From contig JAISPK010000017.1 in NCBI GenBank assembly GCA_031274985.1, positions 1 through 10,616 on the forward strand: a DNA stretch of 10,616 nt. Reading direction: 5' to 3'. Of this stretch, positions 1-6,644 are shown piece by piece. The stretch is from Coriobacteriales bacterium. Lineage in GTDB: Bacteria; Actinomycetota; Coriobacteriia; Coriobacteriales; UBA8131. The notes under the pieces were generated by a model that saw nothing but the letters and a program-made list of their open reading frames with translations, made no database searches and was not told the origin of the DNA. The position numbers and the translations under genes were made by a program. Position 1 is the stretch's first letter, and every line of letters begins with the position of its first letter.

Positions 1-576
1 GTAGTGATACTGGCGTTTGTCTTGATAACGGGCAACGCAGCCGGCAAGGACGCGGCAAACAAACCGGGGCTCGACAAACCGAGCAGCAGCGAAATCTCTG
101 ACACCCCCCACAATACTGATAATGAGACGGCCACAACGCAGATAGACTACAACAGCCCTCTGCCAGACGTGGTTGCCGCACTTCCGGGCGACGATGCGCT
201 CGATATCCTCTGGTACAACCTGGGAGGATTTTGGACGGCCGCGCCTAACCAATACTTTGAATTCAACTACGGCGAAGGACAAAAAGGCATTGTGTTTGGC
301 CTCTTAGCAACAGAGTGGGGCGTTGACGGGGTGCTCACCAGTGCCGTGCCGGCAGGCACGAACATCGCAAAACTCACCATACTCGTACCTGCGAGAGAAG
401 CAAGCGAATTTTGGTCGGCCCGCGCCGAAGAGCTGGTAGACATTCTTGTTGATGTCAGCGACTACCACGTCGATGGCAAAATCAAGATCAATGTTAACCT
501 GGACGGCTACGGAACCTGGGTCCAATACGGCTTTGCCGGTGCCACCGTTGAGGATGCCTACAACTCGGTATTCTGA
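1..576 (+). CDS. Hypothetical membrane-anchored or exported protein, 5' end outside window
   Basis: I do not recognise the family. The frame is open at the first base, so the true start probably lies upstream; a GTG at position 4 is the first possible start inside the window but has no visible ribosome binding site. The visible protein begins with a short hydrophobic run (V-V-I-L-A-F-V-L-I), which reads like the end of a signal peptide or N-terminal anchor. A polar linker of roughly 45 residues rich in Asp, Asn, Ser, Thr and Lys follows. The remaining 130 or so residues look globular, alternate hydrophobic and polar residues as in a beta-rich fold, and are rich in Trp, Tyr and Gly. That layout suggests an extracytoplasmic domain held off the membrane by a flexible linker. 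The gene converges on the lipoprotein gene to its right. Function is unknown. Confidence 0.6.
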   Translation, partial: VVILAFVLITGNAAGKDAANKPGLDKPSSSEISDTPHNTDNETATTQIDYNSPLPDVVAALPGDDALDILWYNLGGFWTAAPNQYFEFNYGEGQKGIVFGLLATEWGVDGVLTSAVPAGTNIAKLTILVPAREASEFWSARAEELVDILVDVSDYHVDGKIKINVNLDGYGTWVQYGFAGATVEDAYNSVF

Positions 577-597
577 GTTAAGCAAAGGAGCGGCACA

Positions 598-634
598 CTC
601 AGCTCCGGCAGGCAAGCACCCTCAGCTCCGGCAG
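598..634. repeat. 14-base direct repeat between convergent genes
   Basis: CTCAGCTCCGGCAG occurs at 598-611 and again exactly at 621-634, in the 65-base space between two convergent stop codons. Short stems are possible around it (GGAGC with GCTCC; CAAGC at 613-617 with GCTTG at 634-638, then TT). A weak shared terminator is therefore possible, but no strong hairpin with a T-run is present. Confidence 0.45.
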
Positions 635-641
635 CTTGTTA

Positions 642-1190
642 TCAGGCGCTCCACTCAATGTCGAGGGTTTTGAGAAGAGGCGTGATCTCTTCGAGGCTGA
701 GCCACCGGATATAGATCTCTATAAAGTAGTTGCCTTTGGTGTCCAGCTTGCCCGGAGTGGTAAACAGATAGATGGTCTTGGTGTCAGTTATCACGTACAT
801 GGCATAGTCGACCCCGTTGATCGTGACGTCGTTTACCCGCTCAAGGCCCTGGTCGTCGCCAAAGCGATCCTCCATATAGGATTCAATCGAAGAGCCGCTG
901 CTGAGCTTATAAAAATTGAGCCACATCTCGGGGATATCGAATGCCTCGATTTTCTGGCGCAGATAAGCCCCGTTTACAAACTCCTCGTCAACATACCAGT
1001 TGTCCTGCAAGGTAAGCGAGAAGGATTCTTCATCCATGGTAAAGGTATATTTCTCAACAGCTTCCAAACCGGATTGCTGCACCTGCGCCGCGCCATCGGC
1101 CGGCTTATCAGACGCGCCACCGCAGCCAGCGAGCAGCATGGTGCCCAATAACGTAACTGCCAATAAGATGGATAAAAGACGATTCTTCAT
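642..1190 (-). CDS. Hypothetical lipoprotein
   Basis: This is a 182-residue predicted lipoprotein of no family I recognise. The N-terminus has a positive n-region (K2, R4), a hydrophobic stretch (residues 5-19) and a classical lipobox L20-A21-G22-C23 followed by GG. Signal peptidase II processing and lipid attachment at Cys23 are therefore expected, placing the protein on the outer face of the cytoplasmic membrane. A short polar linker (about 24-40) leads into an acidic mixed alpha/beta domain with many Tyr, Phe and Glu residues. The start is well supported: GGAGG at 1197-1201 lies six bases before the ATG, and a perfect TATAAT lies about 50 bases upstream. It is transcribed divergently from the phosphatidyltransferase gene and converges on the unknown gene at the left edge. 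No catalytic motif is visible, so a substrate-binding or envelope role is only a guess. Confidence 0.85.
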   Translation of the reverse strand: MKNRLLSILLAVTLLGTMLLAGCGGASDKPADGAAQVQQSGLEAVEKYTFTMDEESFSLTLQDNWYVDEEFVNGAYLRQKIEAFDIPEMWLNFYKLSSGSSIESYMEDRFGDDQGLERVNDVTINGVDYAMYVITDTKTIYLFTTPGKLDTKGNYFIEIYIRWLSLEEITPLLKTLDIEWSA

Positions 1191-1239
1191 GTGATTCCTC
1201 CAGTGGTTGTAGTTTCGGGACTCTCATTCTCTGGCAAAC

Positions 1240-1245
1240 ATTATA
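1240..1245 (-). promoter_or_regulatory. Putative -10 element for the lipoprotein gene
   Basis: The minus strand reads a perfect TATAAT here. It would give a leader of about 45 bases with GGAGG just before the lipoprotein ATG. At the usual 16-18 base spacing the -35 region (around 1262-1269) is GC-rich and does not match TTGACA, so an activator may be needed or the match may be fortuitous. Confidence 0.45.
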
Positions 1246-1293
1246 CCTTTTGCTCTGTATTCCCCGTGGTTTTGAAACTCAAATAGGATATTA

Positions 1294-1320
1294 TTGATGC
1301 ACTATAAGCTGGGTTATGCT
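1294..1320 (+). promoter_or_regulatory. Weak candidate promoter for the phosphatidyltransferase gene
   Basis: TTGATG (1294-1299) and TATGCT (1315-1320) are separated by 15 bases, shorter than ideal, upstream of the first gene of the plus-strand series. The start at 1351 has AAGGAA at 1337-1342, eight bases away. Support is consensus resemblance and position only. Confidence 0.25.
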
Positions 1321-1350
1321 CTATCGGAACAATCATAAGGAATCATACCT

Positions 1351-2016
1351 ATGAATAATGCGCAAACAGTTGGTTTTAAAAGGCACGTACCGAACATCAT
1401 TTCCATGATCCGCATTTTTGGCACCCTTGCCCTTCCCTTTTTGATGTGGCCAAGCTGGGAACAGACAATCGTCCTCCCCATCGGGGTATTCGAGAATGTG
1501 CCGCTTATCTGGATTCTCGCTTTTCTCTTCCTCACCTTAACGGACAAACTGGACGGAACACTGGCGCGCTCGTTTAAGGTCGAGAGCGGCTTTGGCGCGA
1601 CGCTCGACGTGATTGGCGACGCCCTGCTCCTGGTTGTGGGTGCCTCCTGTGCTTTTATCGTGTTTGCCCGGGAGAGTCTCCCCGACCCCCTGTTTTGGTT
1701 CTACGTATTTATCATGGTTCAGATCCTCTCTGATAAATTCATTGTGTTTTTCATTACTAAGAAATACTTCGGCACCGGCAACGCGCTGCATTCCATACCG
1801 CACAAAGCCTTTGCCGTGGGAGCCTATCTTGCAATCGCGCTCTGGGCGTTTGTGAGCACCATCCCGATGTGGTCGATCCTGCTTTTATGGGCAATCGTGA
1901 CCTATGCGACCATTGATGAGATCATTTACCTCGTTCGCTCCGCAACGTACGACCCGGACTTCAAGGGGCACGGCTTTGAGAAGTATCCTCTGAGAAAAGA
2001 CCAGCCCAGCGAGTAA
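1351..2016 (+). CDS. CDP-alcohol phosphatidyltransferase family membrane enzyme
   Basis: Enzymes of this family transfer a phosphatidyl group from a CDP-linked lipid to an alcohol, releasing CMP, at the cytoplasmic membrane. The complete family signature D-x2-D-G-x2-A-R-x8-G-x3-D-x3-D is present: D65, D68, G69, A72, R73, G82, D86 and D90. The acidic residues bind the catalytic divalent metals and the CDP moiety. About six hydrophobic segments are visible, the signature falling after the second, as usual. At 221 residues the length is normal. The acceptor cannot be read from the sequence: phosphatidylglycerophosphate synthase is the commonest role, but inositol-phosphate or other acceptors are possible, so no gene symbol is given. 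The start is supported by AAGGAA eight bases upstream. A terminator-like hairpin follows the stop, so the gene may be largely monocistronic. Confidence 0.88.
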   Translation: MNNAQTVGFKRHVPNIISMIRIFGTLALPFLMWPSWEQTIVLPIGVFENVPLIWILAFLFLTLTDKLDGTLARSFKVESGFGATLDVIGDALLLVVGASCAFIVFARESLPDPLFWFYVFIMVQILSDKFIVFFITKKYFGTGNALHSIPHKAFAVGAYLAIALWAFVSTIPMWSILLLWAIVTYATIDEIIYLVRSATYDPDFKGHGFEKYPLRKDQPSE

Positions 2017-2020
2017 CCGG

Positions 2021-2068
2021 CAATCCTGCGCCAACGGGAGAGCTCTGGCTGGCGAAGGATTGATTTTT
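2021..2068 (+). terminator. Terminator-like hairpin downstream of the phosphatidyltransferase gene
   Basis: The 13-base arms 2021-2033 and 2050-2062 are complementary except at one position and enclose a 16-base loop. One base after the second arm comes a run of five T (2064-2068). The stem begins four bases after the upstream stop and ends 15 bases before the downstream ATG. This fits an intrinsic terminator or partial attenuator between two genes. The T-run is short and the loop large, so termination may be incomplete. Confidence 0.55.
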
Positions 2069-2083
2069 GAGCAAGGAACAACG

Positions 2084-2515
2084 ATGAAGATCCGACTCTG
2101 GCTTGCTCGCATAGCACTCTTCGCCGTATTTGCGGTAAATCTTTACTGTGCGGCGGTGTTTATCGTGTTTCCGCAAAACTATCTCCATGCGTACCAGCTC
2201 TCGGGCGCTGAGGGCATGGCCGCAATCCAGGGCATCGGGGTAGCTTTTCTCATGTGGAATGTCACGTATCCGCTGGTAATCGTCCGCCCCGACAAGCATC
2301 GGGCGCTCTATCTGGTAGTGCTCATCCAACAAGCTGTAGGAATCATAGGCGAGAGTTTCATCCTCATAAACCTGCCTGCAACCTACGAGACCCTGGCGGG
2401 CAACCTCACGCGCTTTATCATCTTTGACGCCTGTGCTCTGGTGGTGCTGTTGGCCGGCTTTTTCCTGTCACGAGGCTTCTTTCAGCATCATCGGCGAGGC
2501 GGCGAAAATCCATAA
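2084..2515 (+). CDS. Small integral membrane protein, about four helices, function unknown
   Basis: The protein has 143 residues and four clear hydrophobic segments, with a short charged C-terminal tail ending in His, Arg and Gly residues. A first helix at the N-terminus follows K2 and R4; a second lies around A-F-L-M-W-N-V-T-Y-P; the third and fourth are separated by a loop containing L-P-A-T-Y-E-T. I do not recognise the family with certainty, and no catalytic motif is visible. I chose the ATG at 2084 because AAGGA at 2073-2077 lies six bases upstream. A TTG at 2060 would add eight residues, but it sits inside the stem of the preceding hairpin and lacks a binding site. The gene follows the phosphatidyltransferase by 67 bases, so it may share transcription if that hairpin is leaky. 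Confidence 0.7.
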   Translation: MKIRLWLARIALFAVFAVNLYCAAVFIVFPQNYLHAYQLSGAEGMAAIQGIGVAFLMWNVTYPLVIVRPDKHRALYLVVLIQQAVGIIGESFILINLPATYETLAGNLTRFIIFDACALVVLLAGFFLSRGFFQHHRRGGENP

Positions 2516-2593
2516 CTAAAGGGACTCCACCGAGAAATTCCGCTCTTAACCTATGGCACGCGCAACGATAAGGTATGAGTGCTTAACATAATC

Positions 2594-2645
2594 TATACTC
2601 CTGCAATGTTCTCTTATTATCAACAGGGCAAGGGCGACCTTGCTC
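2594..2645 (+). promoter_or_regulatory. Possible -10 element and leader hairpin before the glycosyltransferase gene
   Basis: The 166-base space between 2515 and 2682 holds TATACT at 2594-2599, a five-of-six match to a -10 element without a good -35. Downstream is an eight-pair stem (2626-2633 with 2638-2645, one G-U pair) closed by the tetraloop GCGA, a GNRA-type loop. No T-run follows, so it is not a terminator. If transcription begins near 2606, the hairpin lies in the 5' leader, about 36 bases before the start codon. Promoter function is inferred; the hairpin is read directly. Confidence 0.35.
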
Positions 2646-2681
2646 CTGGCTACCAAAACCTGCAGAAAGCGAGTTAATAAC

Positions 2682-3896
2682 ATGCGAGTACTCTTAATCA
2701 ACCATTTTCCTCTTGAGGGATCAGGCAGCGGTACCTACACCAGGGATGTTGCGCAGTTCCTGGTAAAACGAGGCCATGAGGTCTGTGTGATATTTCCAGA
2801 AAACAAGACTCCCGAGCCAATGCCGGGCGTGCAGCTTTGCCCCGTGTATTTTGACGGCAATGACGCAGCGGGCGAGGCCCTGCCCTACAACTTTCCCTGC
2901 TTTACCACACATCCTCGAAGCACCACGACGTTTGCAGACCTGAGCCAGCAACAGATGGATGAGTACCTCGCAGCTTTTGACCGCACGGCAAGGCGGGTCA
3001 TGGAAGACTTTTGCCCGGACATCATCCATGCGCAGCATATCTGGATCCTCGCCTATCTCGGCGCTCACTATAACGTGCCCTGTGTCATCACCGCCCACGG
3101 CACCGATCTGATGGGCTATGAAAAATGGCCGCAGCTGCGGCACTATGCCGATGAGGCAGTGGACGCCTGTGACAGCATCATCACCATCTCCCAGGACAAC
3201 TACCGTGCCACGCTTGAGGTCTTCCCCCAGGCAAAAAGCAAGGCGCAGATAGTGCGCAACGGCTACAACAACGACATCTTCTATCCGGAGCCTTTAGACA
3301 GAGCCGCCTTGCTCGCGCAATACGGGCTTTTGTACAACGGCGAGAAGTTCATACTCTTTGCCGGCAAACTCACCGAGTTCAAAGGTGTGGACGTATTTCT
3401 TCATGCGGTACAGAAGTATGAGGAGAGCAAGCCGGGCGGTTTTATCACCGTCATAGCCGGCATGGGGCAAGAGGGCGACAATCTCAAAGCACTGGCTGAG
3501 GAGCTGGGGCTTGAGAATACGCATTTTGTCGGTCATCAAAACCAGCAACAGCTGCGCAAGCTCTACAGTACAGCGGATGTCTTCGTTATACCCTCACGCT
3601 ATGAGCCCTTTGGTCTGGTAGCTCTGGAGGCTATGGCCTGTGGTCTGCCGGTGGTTGCCACCAACGTGGGTGGTCTGGTTGATTTTGTGACAGACGAGGT
3701 AGGAGCTTTAGTGCCTCCGCTGGATCCCGATGCGCTGATGAGCGCCGTGCTCGAGGTTTTGGAAGCCACGCAGCGAGATGCCACCCGCAAAACCAACGTG
3801 GCCCGTTATGCCCTCGATAGATTCTCCATGACAAACTATGCCAGCCAGCTTGAGGCAATCTATCAAAGTCTCCTCGATGATGCTGCAACTGCCTGA
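2682..3896 (+). CDS. GT4-family glycosyltransferase (GT-B fold)
   Basis: This 404-residue protein has the organisation of a retaining GT-B glycosyltransferase of family GT4. It would transfer a sugar from a nucleotide-sugar donor to a lipid, glycan or small acceptor on the cytoplasmic side. The N-terminal Rossmann domain opens with M-R-V-L-L-I-N and a glycine-rich acceptor-side loop (G13-S-G-S-G-T-Y), and carries H139-G-T-D. The C-terminal domain starts near residue 222 with F-A-G-K-L-T-E-F-K-G (226-235); K234 sits in the usual phosphate-contacting segment. It also contains the E-x7-E motif E308 to E316, which contacts the donor sugar, followed by A-C-G-L-P-V-V-A-T. Donor and acceptor cannot be deduced. 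I chose the ATG at 2682 because the protein then begins at the first strand; a TTG at 2640 would lie within a leader hairpin. The ribosome binding site is weak. The nudC-like gene follows after 23 bases, suggesting co-transcription. Confidence 0.88.
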   Translation: MRVLLINHFPLEGSGSGTYTRDVAQFLVKRGHEVCVIFPENKTPEPMPGVQLCPVYFDGNDAAGEALPYNFPCFTTHPRSTTTFADLSQQQMDEYLAAFDRTARRVMEDFCPDIIHAQHIWILAYLGAHYNVPCVITAHGTDLMGYEKWPQLRHYADEAVDACDSIITISQDNYRATLEVFPQAKSKAQIVRNGYNNDIFYPEPLDRAALLAQYGLLYNGEKFILFAGKLTEFKGVDVFLHAVQKYEESKPGGFITVIAGMGQEGDNLKALAEELGLENTHFVGHQNQQQLRKLYSTADVFVIPSRYEPFGLVALEAMACGLPVVATNVGGLVDFVTDEVGALVPPLDPDALMSAVLEVLEATQRDATRKTNVARYALDRFSMTNYASQLEAIYQSLLDDAATA

Positions 3897-3919
3897 TGTG
3901 AGAAAAGGCCGAGCTGCCC

Positions 3920-4771
3920 ATGCTTCATGAAATAGACCCTCGCACGCTGGACATCACCTTTTTGCAAAAGCCTCCGGGTGCAAACAGCGTTGTTTTTGCC
4001 TTTCAGGGCGATAAGGTGCTCGTTAACACCAGCCTTGAGGCTTGCTTTCCGCTTGCCTCAATGCTTGATCTTGCCAATCAGGAGACAATCTATCTCTTTA
4101 GAATCGATGAGACTGAATTCTTCCTCGCCCGATCCGAGAAGGTCAAGGCTCCTGCAGGTTATTCCTACGAGACCGTCTTTCGCCATACCTTGCGAAACCC
4201 CGGACACCTCACGTTTGCACTCACCACGGCGCAGCACCTGCACGATTGGTATAGCAGCAATCGCTTCTGCGGCGCCTGTGGCAACCCTCTGGAGCCCGGT
4301 AGCAAAGAGAGGATGCTCAGGTGCGCTCAGTGCGGCACTACCATCTACCCAAGGATATCACCGGTGGTCATCGTTGGGGTGTATCGAAACGATGAGCTGC
4401 TGCTGACCCGCTATGCCGGCAGAGCGTACAAGAACTATGCCCTGGTCGCCGGCTATATTGAGATAGGCGAGGACGCCGAGGATGCCATCAGGCGAGAGGT
4501 TGCCGAAGAAGTTGGCCTGCAGGTGGGCACCCCCTGGTATTACCGATCCCAGCCCTGGGGCCTCTCGGGGAGCCTGATCATGGGGTTCTTTGCAGAGCTT
4601 GACGGTAGCCGTGACATTGTCCTGGACAGTTTTGAGCTCTCTGAGGCGGCATGGGTACACCGCGATGACATCCAGGCCGAGCTGGACGGCGTGAGCATCA
4701 CCTGGGAAATGATCCACTATTTTAAATATCACCCGGAGTCCTTTACCAAAGAACAATCAAAAAGGCTATGA
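3920..4771 (+). CDS. nudC: NudC-like NAD(H) pyrophosphatase (Nudix hydrolase)
   Basis: NudC-type enzymes hydrolyse NADH or NAD+ to the mononucleotide and AMP, and some remove NAD caps from RNA. The 283-residue protein shows the family order. An N-terminal domain (about 1-110) precedes a four-cysteine zinc ribbon (C117-x2-C120 and C135-x2-C138). The Nudix domain contains a perfect box G-x5-E-x7-R-E-V-A-E-E-V-G-L at 178-200; E193, E196 and E197 are the metal ligands. S210-Q-P-W follows, the start of the NudC-specific signature S-Q-P-W-P-F-P-x-S. Here the P-F-P part is replaced by G-L-S-G, although S218-L-I-M-G-F continues as expected. Family membership is strong, but substrate preference may differ from E. 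coli NudC. The ATG is 23 bases after the glycosyltransferase stop, with AAAAGG at 3903-3908 somewhat far upstream. Confidence 0.85.
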   Translation: MLHEIDPRTLDITFLQKPPGANSVVFAFQGDKVLVNTSLEACFPLASMLDLANQETIYLFRIDETEFFLARSEKVKAPAGYSYETVFRHTLRNPGHLTFALTTAQHLHDWYSSNRFCGACGNPLEPGSKERMLRCAQCGTTIYPRISPVVIVGVYRNDELLLTRYAGRAYKNYALVAGYIEIGEDAEDAIRREVAEEVGLQVGTPWYYRSQPWGLSGSLIMGFFAELDGSRDIVLDSFELSEAAWVHRDDIQAELDGVSITWEMIHYFKYHPESFTKEQSKRL

Positions 4772-4772
4772 T
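4742..4772 (+). promoter_or_regulatory. Weak candidate promoter for ddh inside the end of nudC
   Basis: TTTACC (4742-4747) and TATGAT (4767-4772, five of six matches to a -10) are separated by 19 bases. They overlap the 3' end of the nudC-like gene and would give a short leader to ddh. The long spacer makes this tentative. The nearby TTGACA at 4784-4789 has no suitably placed -10. Confidence 0.25.
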
Positions 4773-4814
4773 AGATACTGGTTTTGACACGATACGAAAC
4801 GAAAGAGGAACGCT

Positions 4815-5807
4815 ATGAGCGCGACAGTCAAAGTAGGAATCGTCGGTTACGGAAATCTGGGCAGAGGTGTCCAGGCGGCAGTGAGCCAAAACGACGACAT
4901 GGAGTTGGTAGGGGTGTTTACCCGGCGCGACCCTTCAGGGGTTGTCCTGGCCGGAGATGGAGCCAAGGTCTATCATCTCGACACACTGGCAGAGATGAAA
5001 AATCAGATAGACGTGCTGATTCTCTGCGGCGGTAGCGCGACCGACCTCCCCGAGATGACCCCTCGCCTCGCCCGTGACTTTAACGTGATAGACAGCTTTG
5101 ACACGCACGCTAAGATTCCCGAGCACTTTGCTGCCGTTGACCGCGCAGCAAAGGCCGCCGCAAAGGTGGCCATCATCTCCGTGGGCTGGGACCCGGGCCT
5201 CTTTTCCCTTAACAAAGCCTACGCACAGGCGATACTGCCCTCGGGCACTGACTATTCGTTTTGGGGAACGGGCGTAAGCCAGGGGCATTCCGATGCAATC
5301 CGTAGAATCAAAGGGGTCATCGATGCGCGCCAGTACACGATTCCCGTAGAGGAGGCGCTGGACAAGGTCCGCGCCGGAGAGAATCCTCAGCTCACCACAC
5401 GCGAAAAGCACACCCGTCTTTGCTATGTGGTGGTTGAAGAGGGTGTTGACACCGAGGCAGTCACCCACGAAATCGTGACCATGCCGTACTATTTTGATGA
5501 ATATGACACCGAGGTCCGCTATATCTCCGCAGAGGAGATGAAGCGTGAGCACAGCTCGCTGCCCCATGGAGGCATGGTACTGCGCAGCGGACGAACGGGC
5601 TTTGCTGAGGAGAACACCCAGATCATCGAGTACAAGCTCCAGCTTGATTCAAATCCTGAATTCACCAGCAGCGTCTTGCTTGCCTACGCCCGTGCTGCCT
5701 GCCGCCTGTCCCAGGAAGGGCAGTGTGGCTGTAAGACCGTCTTAGACATTGCCCCGACCTACCTGTTAAACAAAAGCGCTGAGGACCAACGCAGCTCCCT
5801 GTTGTAG
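4815..5807 (+). CDS. ddh: meso-Diaminopimelate D-dehydrogenase
   Basis: Ddh catalyses the NADPH-dependent, reversible reductive amination of L-2-amino-6-oxopimelate with ammonia to meso-2,6-diaminopimelate. This is a one-step branch to the lysine precursor and peptidoglycan cross-linking residue. The 330-residue length is close to the Corynebacterium enzyme. The NADP-binding Rossmann fold opens with G11-Y-G-N-L-G (11-16). Family blocks follow in order: C71-G-G-S-A-T-D-L-P-E; I92-D-S-F-D-T-H; G124-W-D-P-G-L-F-S; W150-G-T-G-V-S-Q-G-H-S-D-A; P250-H-G-G; and near the end D311-I-A-P-T-Y-L-L. The start has AGAGG at 4804-4808, six bases upstream. The gap to the nudC-like gene is 43 bases. No lysine-pathway gene adjoins it, so its position here says little about regulation. 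Assignment to the family is secure; whether it acts mainly in synthesis or breakdown is not visible. Confidence 0.93.
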   Translation: MSATVKVGIVGYGNLGRGVQAAVSQNDDMELVGVFTRRDPSGVVLAGDGAKVYHLDTLAEMKNQIDVLILCGGSATDLPEMTPRLARDFNVIDSFDTHAKIPEHFAAVDRAAKAAAKVAIISVGWDPGLFSLNKAYAQAILPSGTDYSFWGTGVSQGHSDAIRRIKGVIDARQYTIPVEEALDKVRAGENPQLTTREKHTRLCYVVVEEGVDTEAVTHEIVTMPYYFDEYDTEVRYISAEEMKREHSSLPHGGMVLRSGRTGFAEENTQIIEYKLQLDSNPEFTSSVLLAYARAACRLSQEGQCGCKTVLDIAPTYLLNKSAEDQRSSLL

Positions 5808-5909
5808 CCTCAGGCATATCTGAGTGACCGATACTTCTCGCGCAGGAGGTTTGCAAAGAGCAATCCTGTCGTGAGGAGCAAAACGATAGGACAAGCTGTG
5901 GAGTATAGC

Positions 5910-6593
5910 ATGCTCATATTTGCCCTGATCTTTACCGTTGCGGTTGTGGTGCTGATGCCCGTGTATCTGCTCGCTGAGGTAAGGAGCGGCTCGCAGCCAA
6001 AGGGCTTCCAAAAAGCTACGGCACTCAAAATGACAATCAGCGGGTTGTGCGCCCTCTGTGCCTTGGTGGGATACCTCCTCTGGGGCATGCCCGAAGAGCC
6101 GGTGCGGGCCTTTATTCCTCTGGCACTCGTGTGCTCAGTAGCGGGAGATTATTATCTCCAGTTCATCAGCCTCGACTCCAGAAAGCTGCAAACCGGCATC
6201 CTGTTCTTTGCGCTGACGCAGCTCTTTTTGATTGTGTACCTGTGCTTGCACTATGGGGTTTCCTGGCCGGAATTCGCACTAGCCGCGGCGCTCACAGGCA
6301 GTTTTCTCGTCGTGGTATTCCGACGCGTTTTGGTGCTCGGAAAAGTTCAGTGGCCGCTCGTTAGCTACGTAGCCCTGCTTGGCTTTATGGTGAGCAAGGC
6401 AGTGCTTCCTCTCTTTGGCGCCACCATCACCCTCTCTTTGGTGTTGCTCGCTGGCGGAGCGCTGCTGTTTATTACCTCCGACCTGCTCCTCGGCATTAAG
6501 AACTTCTCAAAGCGCAAAAAGGCCGGCGCCAAACTCCACCTGATTCCCTACTTCTGCGCGCTTTTGCTACTGGCACTCAGCGTTATCTCCTAA
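5910..6593 (+). CDS. YhhN/TMEM86-family membrane protein (lysoplasmalogenase-like)
   Basis: Characterised members of this family (animal TMEM86, some bacterial YhhN proteins) hydrolyse the vinyl-ether bond of lysoplasmalogens. The 227-residue protein is mostly hydrophobic with about eight membrane segments. It carries the two family acidic motifs: S-V-A-G-D-Y-Y-L (D80) and G-A-L-L-F-I-T-S-D-L-L-L (D191). A C-terminal I-P-Y-F-C-A-L-L-L-L-A-L-S segment resembles the family's Y-Y-x-A-Q-x-L-I-A-L-S end. I prefer the ATG at 5910 because GGAG at 5900-5903 lies six bases before it and the first helix then starts at once. A GTG at 5871 would add 13 residues but lacks a near ribosome binding site; an AGGAGG at 5844-5849 is 21 bases from it. 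Plasmalogens occur in many anaerobes, so the role is plausible, but activity is inferred from family only. Confidence 0.75.
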   Translation: MLIFALIFTVAVVVLMPVYLLAEVRSGSQPKGFQKATALKMTISGLCALCALVGYLLWGMPEEPVRAFIPLALVCSVAGDYYLQFISLDSRKLQTGILFFALTQLFLIVYLCLHYGVSWPEFALAAALTGSFLVVVFRRVLVLGKVQWPLVSYVALLGFMVSKAVLPLFGATITLSLVLLAGGALLFITSDLLLGIKNFSKRKKAGAKLHLIPYFCALLLLALSVIS

Positions 6594-6644
6594 GCACTAA
6601 TTGATACAATATTTCTCAGGATACAAACCCTGAAGGGCGATACC

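Noticed and set aside
2060..2083. TTG start extending the small membrane protein by eight residues
   Set aside because: It lies in the stem of the terminator-like hairpin and lacks a ribosome binding site, whereas the ATG at 2084 has AAGGA six bases upstream.
2640..2681. TTG start extending the glycosyltransferase by 14 residues
   Set aside because: The extra residues do not resemble the family and the TTG is inside the leader hairpin; the ATG at 2682 begins exactly at the first Rossmann strand.
4784..4789. Perfect TTGACA upstream of ddh
   Set aside because: At 16-18 bases downstream there is only the ribosome binding site region and no -10-like sequence.
4935..5567. Minus-strand open frame of 210 codons
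   Set aside because: It is antisense to ddh, whose family motifs are unmistakable on the plus strand; no domain is visible in the reverse product.
5809..5824. CTCAG/CTGAG inverted repeat after ddh as a terminator
   Set aside because: Only five pairs and no T-run follows; the next gene probably continues on the same transcript.
6594..6644. Cobalamin riboswitch before the MttB-family gene
   Set aside because: The 51-base gap is far too short for such a structure and shows only a small five-pair stem.
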